Shown piece by piece: positions 21,300-33,080 of a stretch of DNA of 64,000 nucleotides (the first letter of the stretch is position 1; each line of letters opens with the position of its first letter). Location: the NCBI GenBank assembly GCA_019925795.1, contig CM034298.1, positions 53,532,365 to 53,596,364 on the forward strand, read 5' to 3'. The position numbers and the translations under genes were made by a program. This DNA comes from Dendrobium chrysotoxum (taxonomy: Eukaryota > Streptophyta > Magnoliopsida > Asparagales > Orchidaceae). The notes under the pieces were generated by a model that was not told the origin of the DNA, made no database searches, and was given only the letters and a program-made list of their open reading frames with translations.

Positions 21300-21830
21300 G
21301 GGCGTCCCGCATAAAAAAAAATTGTCTGTTACCTCATAAAACGGGATTAAGGATCTAATTTTCCAGAGATCAATTATTGTCTACGATACCGTACGTCATA
21401 TGCTCATGCAACAACTGTGCCTTATTGATGAGCGTCCTCCATTTCTCTTCTACCATTGTTCAGCTTCTTCACCTCCATAAAATCTCTGTTACTCCATTCA
21501 ACAACACAAGTGCCCACCCTCAAAATGAAAAGTTATATATGAGGAATAAGTAATTTTGAAATTTTGCCACCCTAACAAAATTATTTTACCCTAATTTAAG
21601 TCTTATGCCCAAGCCTCGCCGTTCCCAATCACTTCAAGCACGTAGGTGGGAGGTGAAGCCTGTTCGACTTGTTCCCCATCTCTTCACGCACGCAGGTGGC
21701 AGGCGATATTTAGAAAGAGCACACCAGCTTGTGTGTTTCTATTCCACCTTTCTTCTTTCTATATTTTCAAATTTCAATAATGTTCTACACTTAACACTTC
21801 AATGAATGATGAAAGATTGAGGTTAGGTGT
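21300..21830. other. Intergenic stretch, nothing recognised
   Basis: AT-moderate DNA upstream of the CCCH promoter. A short direct repeat ('cacg(t/c)aggtgg(g/c)agg') occurs near 21,640 and 21,690. No gene seen. Confidence 0.4.
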
Positions 21831-21834
21831 ATAA

Positions 21835-21990
21835 ACGAGTCGAATCGAGCTCGAGTCAGGGGGTGTTCGAGCTCGACTCGCGAGTCGATTACCGAGCTCG
21901 AACTTGAGTCGAGCTCGAGCTCGACTCGCGACACTAAGACGAGCTCGTCGAGTATAGCGCTAGAGTTTTAATCCGAGTTCGAGTTCCAAT
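21835..21990. repeat. GAGCTCGA-rich inverted-repeat block
   Basis: About 150 bp made largely of GAGCTCGA, CGACTCG and TCGAGCTCGAG words in both orientations, able to fold on itself. Similar blocks are scattered through plant genomes as parts of small mobile elements. No target duplication could be defined. Confidence 0.6.
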
Positions 21991-22122
21991 CTATTTTCTC
22001 GCCCATGGTCTCGTAGTGCATGCGTGCGGCGCGGTTCATCTTCCGGCGTGCATGCGGTGTGGAGGTTCATCTCATCGAGTCAAGCAGAAGTTCGTCTTCA
22101 TGCCATCGTCTCATCGTGCGTG

Positions 22123-22179
22123 TGTGGACATCCGAAAGGACAACAAATACCGCCTCCCCGCGAGGGGAGACTGTATTTG
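22123..22179 (+). repeat. Tat-type LTR 5' terminus fragment
   Basis: TGTGGACATCCGAAAGGACA, then ACAAATACCGCCTCCCCGCG and AGGGGAGACTG. Closely matches the LTR termini seen at 50,501-50,537 and 51,529-51,606. The sequence downstream (22,180 on) is non-coding. Confidence 0.6.
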
Positions 22180-23560
22180 GCCAATGGAAGGGCAGATTTG
22201 ATCACACATACGATCAACCATTGAGGACAGCGGTTCTCACCAGCATACCCCGATGGGTAATAATATGTACGATCTGATCATCACAACGGGTTTCCCCCAG
22301 CCGATACATCAGCTTGAGTGGGGTTTATTTGAAAGTGGGATTCGATTTCCCACGGGCCAGCCCCCGTGGTTAATTACATCTCAAGCCGGGGCCTGAGAAA
22401 ACTCTCGATTAAGGATTCTATATTATACTTTCCTAAGTGGGATCGACACGTAGGGAGAAGACTAGGAAGTCCTACTCCAAAGGGAAAGAAATGTTCAACT
22501 AGACTTAGTCAACATGCACGACTCAGATCAATATCCGGAGGGACTAAGGTAGTGAGAAGAAACTGGAGAAAAAAAATAAATAAATCATGCACTCGAAGCA
22601 TACATGAGGGAAGGATGGAGGCGGCATCATCCGTGTGACGCGGATATGTATGGTTTATAGTCTCTGGACGACAGAAGACCTACCTACTGATGAGGCATAC
22701 TATGAAACAATAGTAGCCTTGAATCCTAAATCTAATGGGTTTAGTGTTCTACGCACAACACAACACCTGTATCCTAGCTAATGCAATGTAAAATTTGGAC
22801 TTACCCCAGCTTGGATTGGGGAGCCAGCTAACCACCTAATGGCTTCAAAACCATGAGTCCGGTCATTTTTATGAAAGATAGGTATGTAGGTTATAGTTCT
22901 TGAAAATATGGCCGACGTCTAGAGGATTTCCTAATTGGCCCCAGACTTATATTGGGTGAATGCTTCTAGATCTAATGTAATTAAAATTTTGATTTAATTG
23001 ATTTCTAATATAATGCATGCTGGTTAAAGTATTCAAATCAGATATGCATAGAATTTTAAAAAGGCTTATAAAAATAATTTTTAGAATTAGACTGGGCTTC
23101 CCCAGGTCCGGCACCGCATCCTCATAGGTCAGATTATCTGGACTCTACCCACGGGCGGGGAAGTGTCTTATAGAAGGAAAGAGAGAAATGCAATAATATG
23201 CATGCGATCCCAGATGATTCTGGCAGTTCCCTAGATCGTTAGGTTTCTAAATTATTTAAACCTTAAAATTTTAGATATTAGTTATGAGTAAAAAATATTT
23301 TAGTCCTTAGAGAGCCTGACGAAATCCAGGCTAAAATAAAAGCGGCATGCAGATCGCCAATAAACTAAAAAAATCAAGCAACCATAGAGGCACACAACTA
23401 TAAATAAAACACATCAAAATTATCCAAACTAATTAATAAATGTTTATAGGTCAACTGCCCTTAATTATAACCCAGGGTCTGCAGAAAATAAAGTGGTCAG
23501 ACACCACTACCAACAACCCGGATTTCTAATCCTAAAACAGACGCAAGTTATTTTGAGTGG
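22180..23560. other. Non-coding retroelement-like stretch
   Basis: No coding signature. The part at 22,360-22,420 resembles 970-1,022, and a 'catcagcttgagtg' stretch near 22,308 also occurs near 40,684, so this is probably LTR or untranslated sequence of Tat-type elements. The short open frames at 22.0-22.6 kb are not recognisable. Confidence 0.4.
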
Positions 23561-23569
23561 GATACTCTG

Positions 23570-23660
23570 GATCTTCATCTTCTTGATCTTCTCTTCCTTG
23601 GACTCCTTAGATCTCAGCTTCTCTGGACTCCTTAGATCTCCTCTTCCTTGGACTCCTTGG
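23570..23660. repeat. Short tandem repeat 'ggactccttagatctc'
   Basis: Three to four imperfect copies of a 25-30 bp unit containing TTGGACTCCTTAGATCTC at the edge of the inverted LTR fragment that follows. Confidence 0.6.
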
Positions 23661-23664
23661 GTAG

Positions 23665-24795
23665 TAGAATGATCCAAATTTGGATTTCCAAATAGAAAAG
23701 GACTATCCTCATATTGGGTGTCCTTTCCTCTTTGAAATCCAATCTTTGGATTCTTGTATTCTCACTCAAAATAAATTTTTACAACTCTATACCAGATTAT
23801 AAATAATTACATTAAGTGAAAGCAGTAAATTCTAGACTCTCCTGCAAGGTTATCCTAATGACAATCATCCCAAGCAGTTTATATGAAAAATAAAAGTACT
23901 CATCATAGTCACGCTTGGCCATGCTCTTAATTATTTGAGGGCTAAACAATTCTAGAGCACCTGTAGAAATTTATAATGATTATTTTATTTAGCCCTCATT
24001 TATTTAGGGGGGCTGAGTAATTTCTGAAGCACATGCATAAAACAAGGTCAGTCTTTAAATCATGATTATTGCCCCTTTTTATTTAGCGCTGCATGAGCAT
24101 GGCCACCTGCAGAAAATATCATTAGTATCAAAACCGATCCTAACCTATGGGTAGTTTATCGTGCAATCACATCAATTTTCAGAGTGCATTAAAAGTAAAC
24201 AAACACACCAGTATCATCTCAATCACAACATGCAGTGAAATCTCAGAAATCTCGACACACAATAGAAAAGTAAATATCGGCCTAACCTAGATCTAGAAGT
24301 GGTGCACTAATAAACCATCTAAGTGTGTGTGAAAAGCTGTGTAGCTGAGATAGATCCTAAGCTGGGTAGTTAGTTGAAGTTGCCTACTGTTCAGGTTGGT
24401 TGTAGGTCTGAAAAGGGATCTTATTTAAAGTTTAAATATTAGAGAATTAGGATCTATTTTAATTAATTTAGCATGTGGATCAATTTTAATACTTAGGATA
24501 ATGATGTTTGGATTTTAAGTTTTACTAGTGAATTTTAGGAGGTTCGGGGTCCACTTATACATTGGGCTAAGGGGTCCAAAATTAACTTTTTGATTAAAAA
24601 GATTTTGTAGATAGTTAATATTTTTATAAAATAATAGACCTTAACCCGATCAGTTAGCCTATAAGCATGCTCAATTTGGATGCTTCTATCCAAAGTTATG
24701 AATTTCTGAAGTTTTGATCTTGTTTTGAACTCAATTTGACCGGATTGTTGACTTTTTGATTTAAATTGATTTCTGGAATTTTAATATTTTTAATA
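23665..24795 (-). repeat. Inverted LTR segment, partner of 28,567-29,728
   Basis: Reverse-complement match over about 1.1 kb to the end of the plus-strand Tat LTR. Examples: 'atgatccaaatttggatttcc' here against its complement at 29,675-29,706, and the 'gcatgagcatggccacctgca' block near 24,092 against 29,240-29,262. Indels are present and similarity is moderate to high. The two arms flank 3.8 kb of AT-rich and promoter DNA. Confidence 0.8.
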
Positions 24796-26120
24796 AATAC
24801 TAGACCCTAATGTGAGTTTAATACCTTTGAGTTTTTTCAATTTGGAGTTTTCTATAATTAGTTATAAATTTTTAAAGTTTGGGCTATTTAGTGAGTTATC
24901 GAAATTATTTAATTAAAGAGCTGTTTTAGGGACTTGAGTCCAAATCAGTTCCAAACTGCTTGGAATCACCCCCAAAGGTCAGGAATGACACAAAGAAGTG
25001 TTCCCAAGTGTTTGGGAAAATTTTGGAATTTTTAATTATTTTTAATTATTTAATTTAATTAAAAGATGATTTTTAATCAAAATTAAATTAAAGTTCATAT
25101 TGACGCCCAATCAAGGGAATTTTAATTTTCATGGATTAGGAACTAAATTCTAAAGAGTTTGATATATTATGGGTATTTTTCTGATTTAAAATGAATTTAT
25201 TAGAATTTTTTGAAGTCATCGGGTCCTAATTAAAGAGTAAATTAGGGTTGATCAATTAAGGGGTTTAATGAGTCCTAAAAATTCCTAGAAAATTTTGAGG
25301 GGTTTATGATATCACTAAGTTTAAGTGTTGCAAGTTTCAAGCCATTCGGGGTTCTATCCTAACCCCTAGAATTTTTTTAAGTTCGCTAGACGGGTCCTTA
25401 ATTGTTGTCCTTAAGGTGTCACTATGTTAAATGGGTTTAAACCATTGTCTTAACTAACCCTGGGCATAACATATAGGTAAATGCAGTAAACATAAACACG
25501 CCAAATCATGTCCTTAGATCTAGGAGAGCCTAGGCTAAGTGCTTGTACAACCTACACATGCAAAGACTACGAAATATTAAGTAAAGAAGCCTAATGAAGT
25601 GATTAGTGAATGATTGCGACCCAATCATTCCCTAATCCTTCTCCCACATGAATGCTTTTCAAACATACAGTCCAAGTTTAAAATTTCAAAGAGGTGGACC
25701 TCCCAAAATTAGGAGATTTAAATAATACTTAATTTTAAAATAATTTTAAAATACGTAAGTATTATAAATATATAATAATATAAATTTGAAAATAAGATAA
25801 TTGAGAGTAATTCAGTTCATAAGCATGAGGGGTCTACCAGCCACCAAGGGGTTTTAAAATAATTTTTATTTTAAAATAATCAATTGTATTAATTAAATAA
25901 TATTTAAATAATTAAATAATAAAATAATATAGAAAACATCCAGAAAGGACAAAATCATATACATAAAATATTTTTAAATTAAAATTCATATTTTTCTAAA
26001 AAATTTAAGGTATTATACGCAAAAATCTGATTTAAAATGAGAAAGTTATGAATTTTTGAAGTTAAATAGGTTTAAAAGTAATTTTTAAATGATTTAAAAT
26101 AATTAATATTTAAAAATAAT
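24796..26120. other. AT-rich non-coding stretch
   Basis: Long AT-rich DNA with TTTTAATT-type words and no open frame of note. Probably LTR or intergenic retroelement sequence. Confidence 0.4.
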
Positions 26121-26885
26121 TAATAAATTTAAAAATAAAGTAAATATTAAATCTCTAGATGTTAAAATAATTACTTAAACAATAATAATAAAAAAAGGGT
26201 TTTAAAATATCAATAATAATATAATAATGGTTAAGATAATTTTAAAGCATTAATAATATAATAATGATATTAAAATAATAATATTACTATTAATGATAAT
26301 ATTATCAAAATAATGTCAATAATAGTGAATATTAATATTATAATAATATAAATATTAGCATAATAAAAATATTATTAAGAATAATATTGATATTATAATA
26401 ATATTAATAATAGTAAATAATAATATTATAATAATACAAATATTAGCACAATAGTATTATTATTAAAATAATAATATTATTAATAATACTTATTAATATT
26501 ATAATAATATTAATAATAATTAAACATTAATATTATAGTAATATAAATATTAACATAATAATAATATTATTAATTATAATATTAATATTATAATAACATT
26601 AACGATAATAAACATTAATATTATAATAATATAAATATTAACATAATAATAATATTATTATAATAATAATATTATTATTAATTATAATATTAATATTATA
26701 ATAATATTAATAACAATAAACATTAAGATTATAATATAAACCTTAACATAATAATAATAAATATTAATATTATAATAATATAAATATTAATATAATAATA
26801 ATATTATTAAAATAATAGTAATACTATTAATAATAATATTGATATAATACTAATACTAATAATAATATAAATAATATAAATATAA
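26120..26885. repeat. (TAA/ATT)n imperfect simple-repeat tract
   Basis: About 760 bp almost entirely of A and T, built from TAATAT, ATTATTA and TAATAATAT words with a loose higher-order pattern ('aataatattataataat...aacattaatatt' recurring roughly every 60-130 bp). Likely to form AT-rich hairpins. Confidence 0.85.
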
Positions 26886-27044
26886 ATAATCACTTGGAAC
26901 GTTTGGTTGGTTATACCTTGATCCAATGGATGGATTTAGGGTTATGTATTGATTAGATCAACCCAGGTTGACCCATTAGGCCCCATGCATCTAAATCAAG
27001 TCCAAATCAGATCCAAGCCCAACCAAGGGCTTCAAGGCTCATAT

Positions 27045-27279
27045 CCCTCATCCCCTGGGCTTAGTTGACTGGTTTGACCATGTCAAGCATTGACTTGGTC
27101 AACCCTAGCCTTTAATGGGTCTAAATGAACTATTAAGGCCCATTTAAATCCTATTCAAGCCCAAATCCAGTTCAAACTCTCTCTTGGGCTCAAACCCTCA
27201 TCCCCTAGGCTTAGTTGACTGGTTTGACCAAGTCAAGCATTGACTTGGTCAACCCTAGCCTTTAATGGGTCTAAATGAC
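27045..27279 (+). repeat. Tandem duplication (150-bp period) rich in W-box motifs
   Basis: An 85-bp segment starting CCCTCATCCCC occurs at 27,045-27,129 and 27,195-27,279 with two mismatches. Each copy contains four TTGAC[CT] cores (WRKY W-boxes, both strands), and one more lies near 26,970. It sits 140-380 bp upstream of the TATA box at 27,420. Confidence 0.75.
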
Positions 27280-27419
27280 CTATTTAGGTCTATTTAAGAC
27301 CTATTAAGGCCCTTTAAACATTTCCTAATGCTCTAAGACTCAAACCATGACCCACAACCCTTATTCCCCTCCTATTAAGCTCTAGATCTAATCCTAGCCA
27401 TTGATCCTAAGTCTAGGGT

Positions 27420-27427
27420 TATAAATA
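27420..27427 (+). promoter_or_regulatory. TATA box, probably of the Tat LTR promoter
   Basis: TATAAATA in GGGTTATAAATAGACG, followed about 40 bp later by a CT-rich leader (CTCTTGCTCTCTCTAGAC). Position and downstream context (2.3 kb before the primer-binding site) suggest the U3/R boundary of a long LTR. Confidence 0.6.
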
Positions 27428-27578
27428 GACGTTTTAGGGTTGTTTAGTGGGACCTTTGACTCTTGCTCTCTCTAGACTTCCCCAGACCCTGAGATTCGGC
27501 GAGAGTGCTTCCCCAACTCCCCCTACCTTCCTCAAGCCGATGACCACCGGTCAAAGCCGGTGGCGGCGAGATTCCGGC

Positions 27579-28440
27579 GACCCGAGGCTTAGGACGCTTA
27601 GGGCTTTGATCCGACCGATCCAAGGCTTATTCGACCGCGATTCCTTCTACAACTAGGAGCGTGGACAATCCACAAGTGCAACCGAACTTAAATCCCCAAG
27701 ATCCATCGGTGAGATTCTTCAAAAACCCTTAACCTAGGTCCAAACACTTAGAGTTAATTAGCATTTTGATAAGTGCGTTTTAGGTCAAACAAACTATACC
27801 ACATGATTTCTGTTCATACATAGATCTTAGGTTTAAAATTTCGTTTAATTTCATGCACTGGATCGCGAGAACGAGCCCAAAAACTCATTCTAGGGTTCGG
27901 TATACGCTCGCCTGAACTGCGTGGGATCTGAGCCGTTGATCTTCGGATCAACGGCGCAGATTCGGTCGTTTCGCGGTCTCATTCAAACCGCGGCGGTGAT
28001 CCCGCGGTTTCTTTCTCGGTTCGGCAAGATCTGGACCATCCGTCTCATACCACGGGAGATCAGACGGTCCCGCGGAGCCATCCTACATGGCTAAGTCAAG
28101 ATCGCGTCCGCGGTCTTTGATTAGCAATGATGCCGCCAATCATTGCCTGCGGCAATCATTGCCCGCGGTTGCAGGAGCCAACCGGGATCCGACGCGTGGC
28201 CCGCGCAGCAGCCGCCGTCCCCCCCTCTCTCCAATCATCGCCCGAGACCGCGGAGCCAATCCCGGGCCGCCACGTGGCCCGCTGTCGCGCCGCCGCCACC
28301 GTTTTAATTAAAAAGTTAATTATTTTAAATTCTTTTTAATATAATATTATTTAAATAGTTATTTAATAAAAAAAATTTAAATAATTTTTTTTCTTTTATT
28401 ACTGCTATTTATATTTATATTATTTATATTATTATTATTT

Positions 28441-28495
<55 letters not shown>

Positions 28496-28510
28496 ATTTA
28501 TTAATAATAA
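27579..28510 (+). repeat. Long direct repeat, copy 1 (LTR segment)
   Basis: Nearly identical, same orientation, to 43,741-44,645 (offset 16,162 bp at the start). Runs from GACCCGAGGCTTAGG through a GC-rich stretch (27,900-28,300) into an (ATT)n tract. The open frames at 28,087-28,339 are composition artefacts of the GC-rich part. Confidence 0.88.
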
Positions 28511-28560
28511 TGTTATTATTATAATGATAATAATAATAATAATATTGTTATTATTTAAAA
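28435..28560. repeat. (ATT)n microsatellite
   Basis: An almost pure run of ATT units at about 28,446-28,492, then mixed AATAAT words. The corresponding run at 44,598-44,627 is shorter. Confidence 0.95.
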
Positions 28561-28566
28561 ATATTA

Positions 28567-29728
28567 ATATTCCAGAAATCAACTTAAATCAAAAAGTCAA
28601 CAATCCGGTCAAACTTAGTTCAAAACAAGACCAAAACTTCAGAAATGCATAACTTTGAATAGAAGAGTCCAAATTGGGCATGCTAACTGTCTAACTGATC
28701 AAGTTAAGGTCTAATATTTTATAAAAATATTAGCTGTCCACAAATCTCCTTTAATCAAAAAGTCAATTTTGGACCGTCCTTAGCTTAGTGTATAGGTGGA
28801 CCCCGAACCTCCTAAAACTCACTAATGCAATTTAAAATTTAAACATCATTACCCTAAGTAATAAAACTGATACACATATCAAATTAATTAAAATGGACCC
28901 TAATTCATTAATATTTAGACTTTAATTAAAACTCCCTCTTCAGACCTATAACAAACCTGGACAGTAGGCAATTGTAACTAACTACCCAGTTTAGGATCTA
29001 CCTCAACCACACAGGCTTCTACACACACTGTAGAATTGTTTGTTAGGGCACCACTTCTAGACTTAGGCTAGGCTGGTGTTTACTTTTCTGCTGTATGTTG
29101 AGCTTTTTCGAATTTCACTACATGTCGTGATTGAACTGTTGGTGTGTTTGCTTACTTTTACTGCACTCTGGGATTTGATGTGATTGCACGATAGACTACC
29201 CATATATTAGGATCGATGTTGATACTAATGATGTCTTCTGCAGGTGGCCATGCTCATGCAGTGCTAAATAAAAGGGGGGGCAATAATCATGATTTAAATA
29301 CTAATATCATTTTATACATGTGCTTCAGAAATTGCTCAGCCCCCCTAAATAAATGAGGGCTAATTAAAAATCATTATAAATTGCTACAGGTGCTCCTGAG
29401 CTTGCTTAGCCCTCAAAATAATTAAGAGCATGGCCAAGTTTGGCTGGCATGAATGTTTTCTTTACATGTGTCAATAACTACTTGGGATGAAATATTAACT
29501 GCTTGGGATGATTTTTACTAGGATAACCTTGTAGGAGAGTCTAGATTTACTGCTTTCATTTAATGTAATTACTTGTAATCTGGTATAGAGTTGTGAAAGT
29601 TTATTTTGAGTGGGGATACAAGAATCTAAAGGTTGGATTTCAAAGAGGAAAGGACACCCAATATGAGGATAGTCATTTTCTATTTGGAAATCCAAATTTG
29701 GATCATTCTACTACCTGAGGAGTCCACA
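28567..29728 (+). repeat. 3' part of the Tat 5' LTR (inverted partner of 23,665-24,795)
   Basis: Ends GAGGAGTCCACA directly before the primer-binding-site region, so this is the U5-side end of the left LTR. Contains the block shared in reverse with 23.7-24.8 kb. Confidence 0.7.
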
Positions 29729-29734
29729 GGTTTC

Positions 29735-29751
29735 TGGCGACCACGGTGGGA
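29735..29751 (+). other. Primer-binding site, tRNA-Arg type
   Basis: TGGCGACCACGGTGGGA, 6 bp after the putative LTR end. It is complementary to a tRNA 3' end of the form TCCCACxGTGGTCGCCA, as in plant tRNA-Arg. A tRNA-Arg site is usual for Tat/Ogre elements. The same site occurs in the inverted copy (50,478-50,494). Confidence 0.7.
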
Positions 29752-30021
29752 CAGGTTTCTCTCTCCATCTTTGGATTCTATATTATTCTTTCTTGTGTGT
29801 ACTCCGGGATTGATACTCCTTAGATTAGGACCGTCCCACTCTTAGTTAGGGTCCTTCCTTAGTTAGGATCGTTCTTTTTTTCCCTTAGTTAGGGTTTCCC
29901 CCTAGCTAAGTTTCCTTCATTCTGACCTTTTAGGTCATTCCGCCCCCCATCTATCATTCCGCTTCTTATTATTTTTTACTAATCATTTTAATTTCTTTTT
30001 TTCTTCTTGGCAGACAGTGCC
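29752..30021 (+). other. 5' leader of the Tat element
   Basis: Untranslated leader with three to four imperfect CTTAGTTAGGRT copies at 29,837-29,915. Aligns with the leader of the inverted copy (50,220-50,477). Confidence 0.6.
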
Positions 30022-32211
30022 ATGGCTTCCTTCGTACCTTCCGTTACTTTCAGCTTTGGTTCTGACACGCGGGTGACACTTCCTAAGTCCCTGTTAGCCA
30101 ATCCTCCCGCTGGAGAAATCACTTTTGGTTCCTTCACTGACTCGGCCTTCGTCACTCTTGGCGGGCTGACCCCTGCTGAGGCTGCTGCCTACTCTCCTCC
30201 CCAGAGGAGAGCTAGAGCAGCCATGCGACCTTTCGGACGTCCAGTTGCTCGGCAGACAGCCCGGGCACCTACTCGTCCTACTCCTATTCGTGTGTAGCTA
30301 GCATACCCTGTGGTTAGGCAGCCAGTGCCTAGACCACTCCCTGTTCAGCCCACTCATCCAGCGGTTAGGCGACCAGTGCCTACCGCACCTGTTGTTCAGA
30401 CTGCCCCGGCCTCTCAGCGCCGGCAGGCAGTAGTTACCCCTGTTATTGTTCTGGTAGAGGCAGCTTGTGTTCCGGTTCCCCCTCCTTCTTCCTCTAGAAA
30501 GAGGGGTGCCCAGACTGAGGCTCCTTCGCCTTCCTCCCGTCGGGTTTCAGCTTTAGCTCGATTGTCTCACCCAGAGACCATCGAGCAGACCCCGACGCTT
30601 CCTGTAGTCCCTGCTCCCCCTGCCACACAGGCAGTGGGTTCAGATGTTGCTTCGTCTTCCACCTTCGGCCTTGGGAGAAGGGCCTGGAGGAATAGAAACC
30701 GTAGATTTCATTTGGCTGCATCCGAGGCAGATAGACAGTAGATGGCAGATTCATTGGCTCACCAGGAGCCAGTTCAGAGGAGAGTGGTCCCCAGGCAGCG
30801 GGCACCACGACCAATTGCAGTTTCCCCTACCCCGAACGTTACAGTTGCCCCTGAAATAGCAGCGGTTCAGGGAGAATGCTTCTCTCCACTGACACACAGT
30901 GGTGATGAGGAGGATGTTGCTCGCATTGCGGCGGCCCCTCATGTCACTACTACTTTACCACGCGCTAGGGTCCCCAGGGATGATGCTGCTCGAACCCTCT
31001 CTCAGAGGATTCGAAGCATTATCTGCTTAGCGCGGGGTCGAGGCCCTGTCAGTCGGGAGAGGTTACTCCACCAGATTTCTCAGGCGTCCCTTCAGTTGCA
31101 GAGGCAGACTGCTAGACAGAGGTACAGGTGGCAGAGAGGACAGCCACCCAGGCAGCTTGTTAGTTCAATTCCGTTGGCGAGACCACAGATAGTTACTCTA
31201 GTTGTTGGACGACGCCCACATCGTCATGGATAGAGGCAGCAATTGGAGCCTCCCAGACCCCAGCTCCCTTCAATTGTAGTAGCCCCGCAGCAGTTAGTTG
31301 CCCCTACTGGGTCCCGTCGCAGTAGATGGGTGTGGAGACGATGACAGGCAGAGTCCCCTGTCGATGCAGTACAACTAGTTCTGACAGTTGAGCAGTTAGA
31401 GGCAGTTGTTCCTTCCGGATCAGAGGCAGTTTCGATGGTCTGTGATGCAGCGACGGATGATGATGTTGCAGTTTCTCCTAGTGGTTCACCGGTTCAGGCA
31501 GAGCCAGCCCTTAGCCCCTACGGGACCTCCTCCCCTTTGAGTCCATATGCGAAGGATTTCCATCAGACCCTCTATGAGGATGATGCACTTAAGAATGACC
31601 TACTCGAGGAGGAGTTAGATGGAGATATACCGGTGTACAGAGTATGTGTGGTTACGAGACGTGGCCACTCAGACGAGCAGATAGAGGCAGATGATGATGA
31701 TGAGCAGGGAGAAGCTGAGGTAGGAGGATCTCCCCGGTCAGTTGAGACAGATGCTACAGTGCTACAGTTACAGGTTCAGATGGCGGAGATGACTAGGGCC
31801 ATGGCAGCGATGACAGCACAGTTAATAGCTTTGGGGGCGATGCCCCAGATGATGGGCGTAGGCACTCCTACTACGTCCAGGGATGAGCCAGTAGCACCAC
31901 CTGTAGGAGTAGACAGGGCCCAGAGAGCAGTTCCAGTGGCAACTACAGCAGTCACTTTTACTACCCCGATCCAGAGTCAGTCAGTTCAGTTGTCAGCCGG
32001 ACAGATTCAGGATCTGATTATCTAGAAGGTCGAGCAGGCTATTTCCTCCAAGAAGTCTGGAGAGGTAGTTAGCAGGGGGCGTCCTTACCCAGTAGAGTAC
32101 GAGCACGAGCACTACCCCCTGGTTTCATCCCTCCTAGGTTCAGAGTCTTTGATGGGTTTGGAAACCCATGGCAGCACATGGCCCTGTATCGAGCCATCTG
32201 TTGCAACATAG
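30022..32211 (+). pseudogene. Tat element N-terminal gag region or ORF1
   Basis: Starts MASFVPSVTFSFGSDTRVTL at an ATG in a good context (GCCATGG), conserved in the inverted copy. One frame continues about 725 codons to a stop at 32,209, broken by TAG at 30,295, 30,739, 31,231 and 32,023 and TGA near 31,341. The protein is rich in Pro, Ala, Val and Gln, has an acidic stretch (about 31,560-31,730) and ends in a probable coiled coil (VQMAEMTRAMAAMTAQLIAL). The recognisable gag core follows in another frame. This may be the N-terminal half of gag after an old frameshift, or a separate ORF1 as in Ogre-type elements. Function unknown. Confidence 0.7.
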
Positions 32212-33080
32212 GAGGGAACGATGCATTGATTTTGAGACTTTTTGTAAGCAGTGTAGTTGGAGTGGCCTTTGCCTGGTACGCGGACCTCCCCAATGATTCA
32301 ATACGCACCTTTGCAGAGTTGGAGCAGTTGTTTGTGCAGAGGTTTGTTAGTGCAGAGCACCGAGTTACAGTTGGAGAGCTAGTTGTGACTAGACAGCGGC
32401 CCCGAGAGCCTCTCCTAGATTATATAGTCAGATGGAGGAACCTCAGCCTACAGTGTGAGCCCCAGTTATAGGAGCAGCATGCAGTAGAAATTTTATTGAA
32501 GAACATAGATGATCCGATAGCACCTTATCTGAAGGGTTTCAACATCAGAACCTTTCAGAAGTTGTTGACGAAGGTGATCAATTTGCAGGACAGCATACCC
32601 GATGATGTCCCTCCTAAGGTTGAGAGTCAACCTTCACGTAGACCTTAGCGACAGGAGTCTTCAGGGGAACCTCCACCTAGGAGAGGGGAGGTACACAGTA
32701 CCTACGGACCATCAGATAAGGGCAAGAAGCCCTTAGTCAGTTTAGTACCACCTCAGCAGTCTCACACACCGGGCCAGTCAGCAATGCAGCCTAGACCCTT
32801 CCGTAGGACCCCAGAGAGTCAGCAGTACCTACGGGAGAAGCTTAGTAAAGAATATCCCTTTAAAAGGAAAAGTGTGAAGAATATTTTCAAATTCCTTACT
32901 AAGAGGAATATTTTAACATTCCCAAACAACAGTAGAGTGGAGGAGGAGGGGGAGACAGACCACCCACTCTATTGTCCATTTCACAGACATATCGGGCATA
33001 TTATAGAAGACTGTTATGTGTTCAAGGATAGAGTTGAGAAGCTCATGGCTAGTGGATAGATCCACCTACAGGACAGTGAC
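32073..33080 (+). pseudogene. Tat element gag core and zinc-knuckle region
   Basis: The frame opens at 32,073 and reads LPPGFIPPRFRVFDGFGNPW, then VAFAWYADLPNDSIRTFAEL and VQRFVSAEHRVTVGELV, the retrotransposon gag (capsid-like) domain. At about 32,950-33,050, LYCPFHRHIGHIIEDCYVFK is the CxxH...HxxxC knuckle-like motif that precedes protease in Tat elements. Stops at 32,469 (TAG), about 32,646 (TAG) and 33,057 (TAG). Gag would package the RNA into cytoplasmic particles. Confidence 0.85.

Noticed and set aside
28087..28339. Arg/Pro-rich open frames in the GC-rich LTR segment
   Set aside because: The frames are not kept in the near-identical copy at 44.2-44.5 kb because of small indels, so there is no sign of coding selection.
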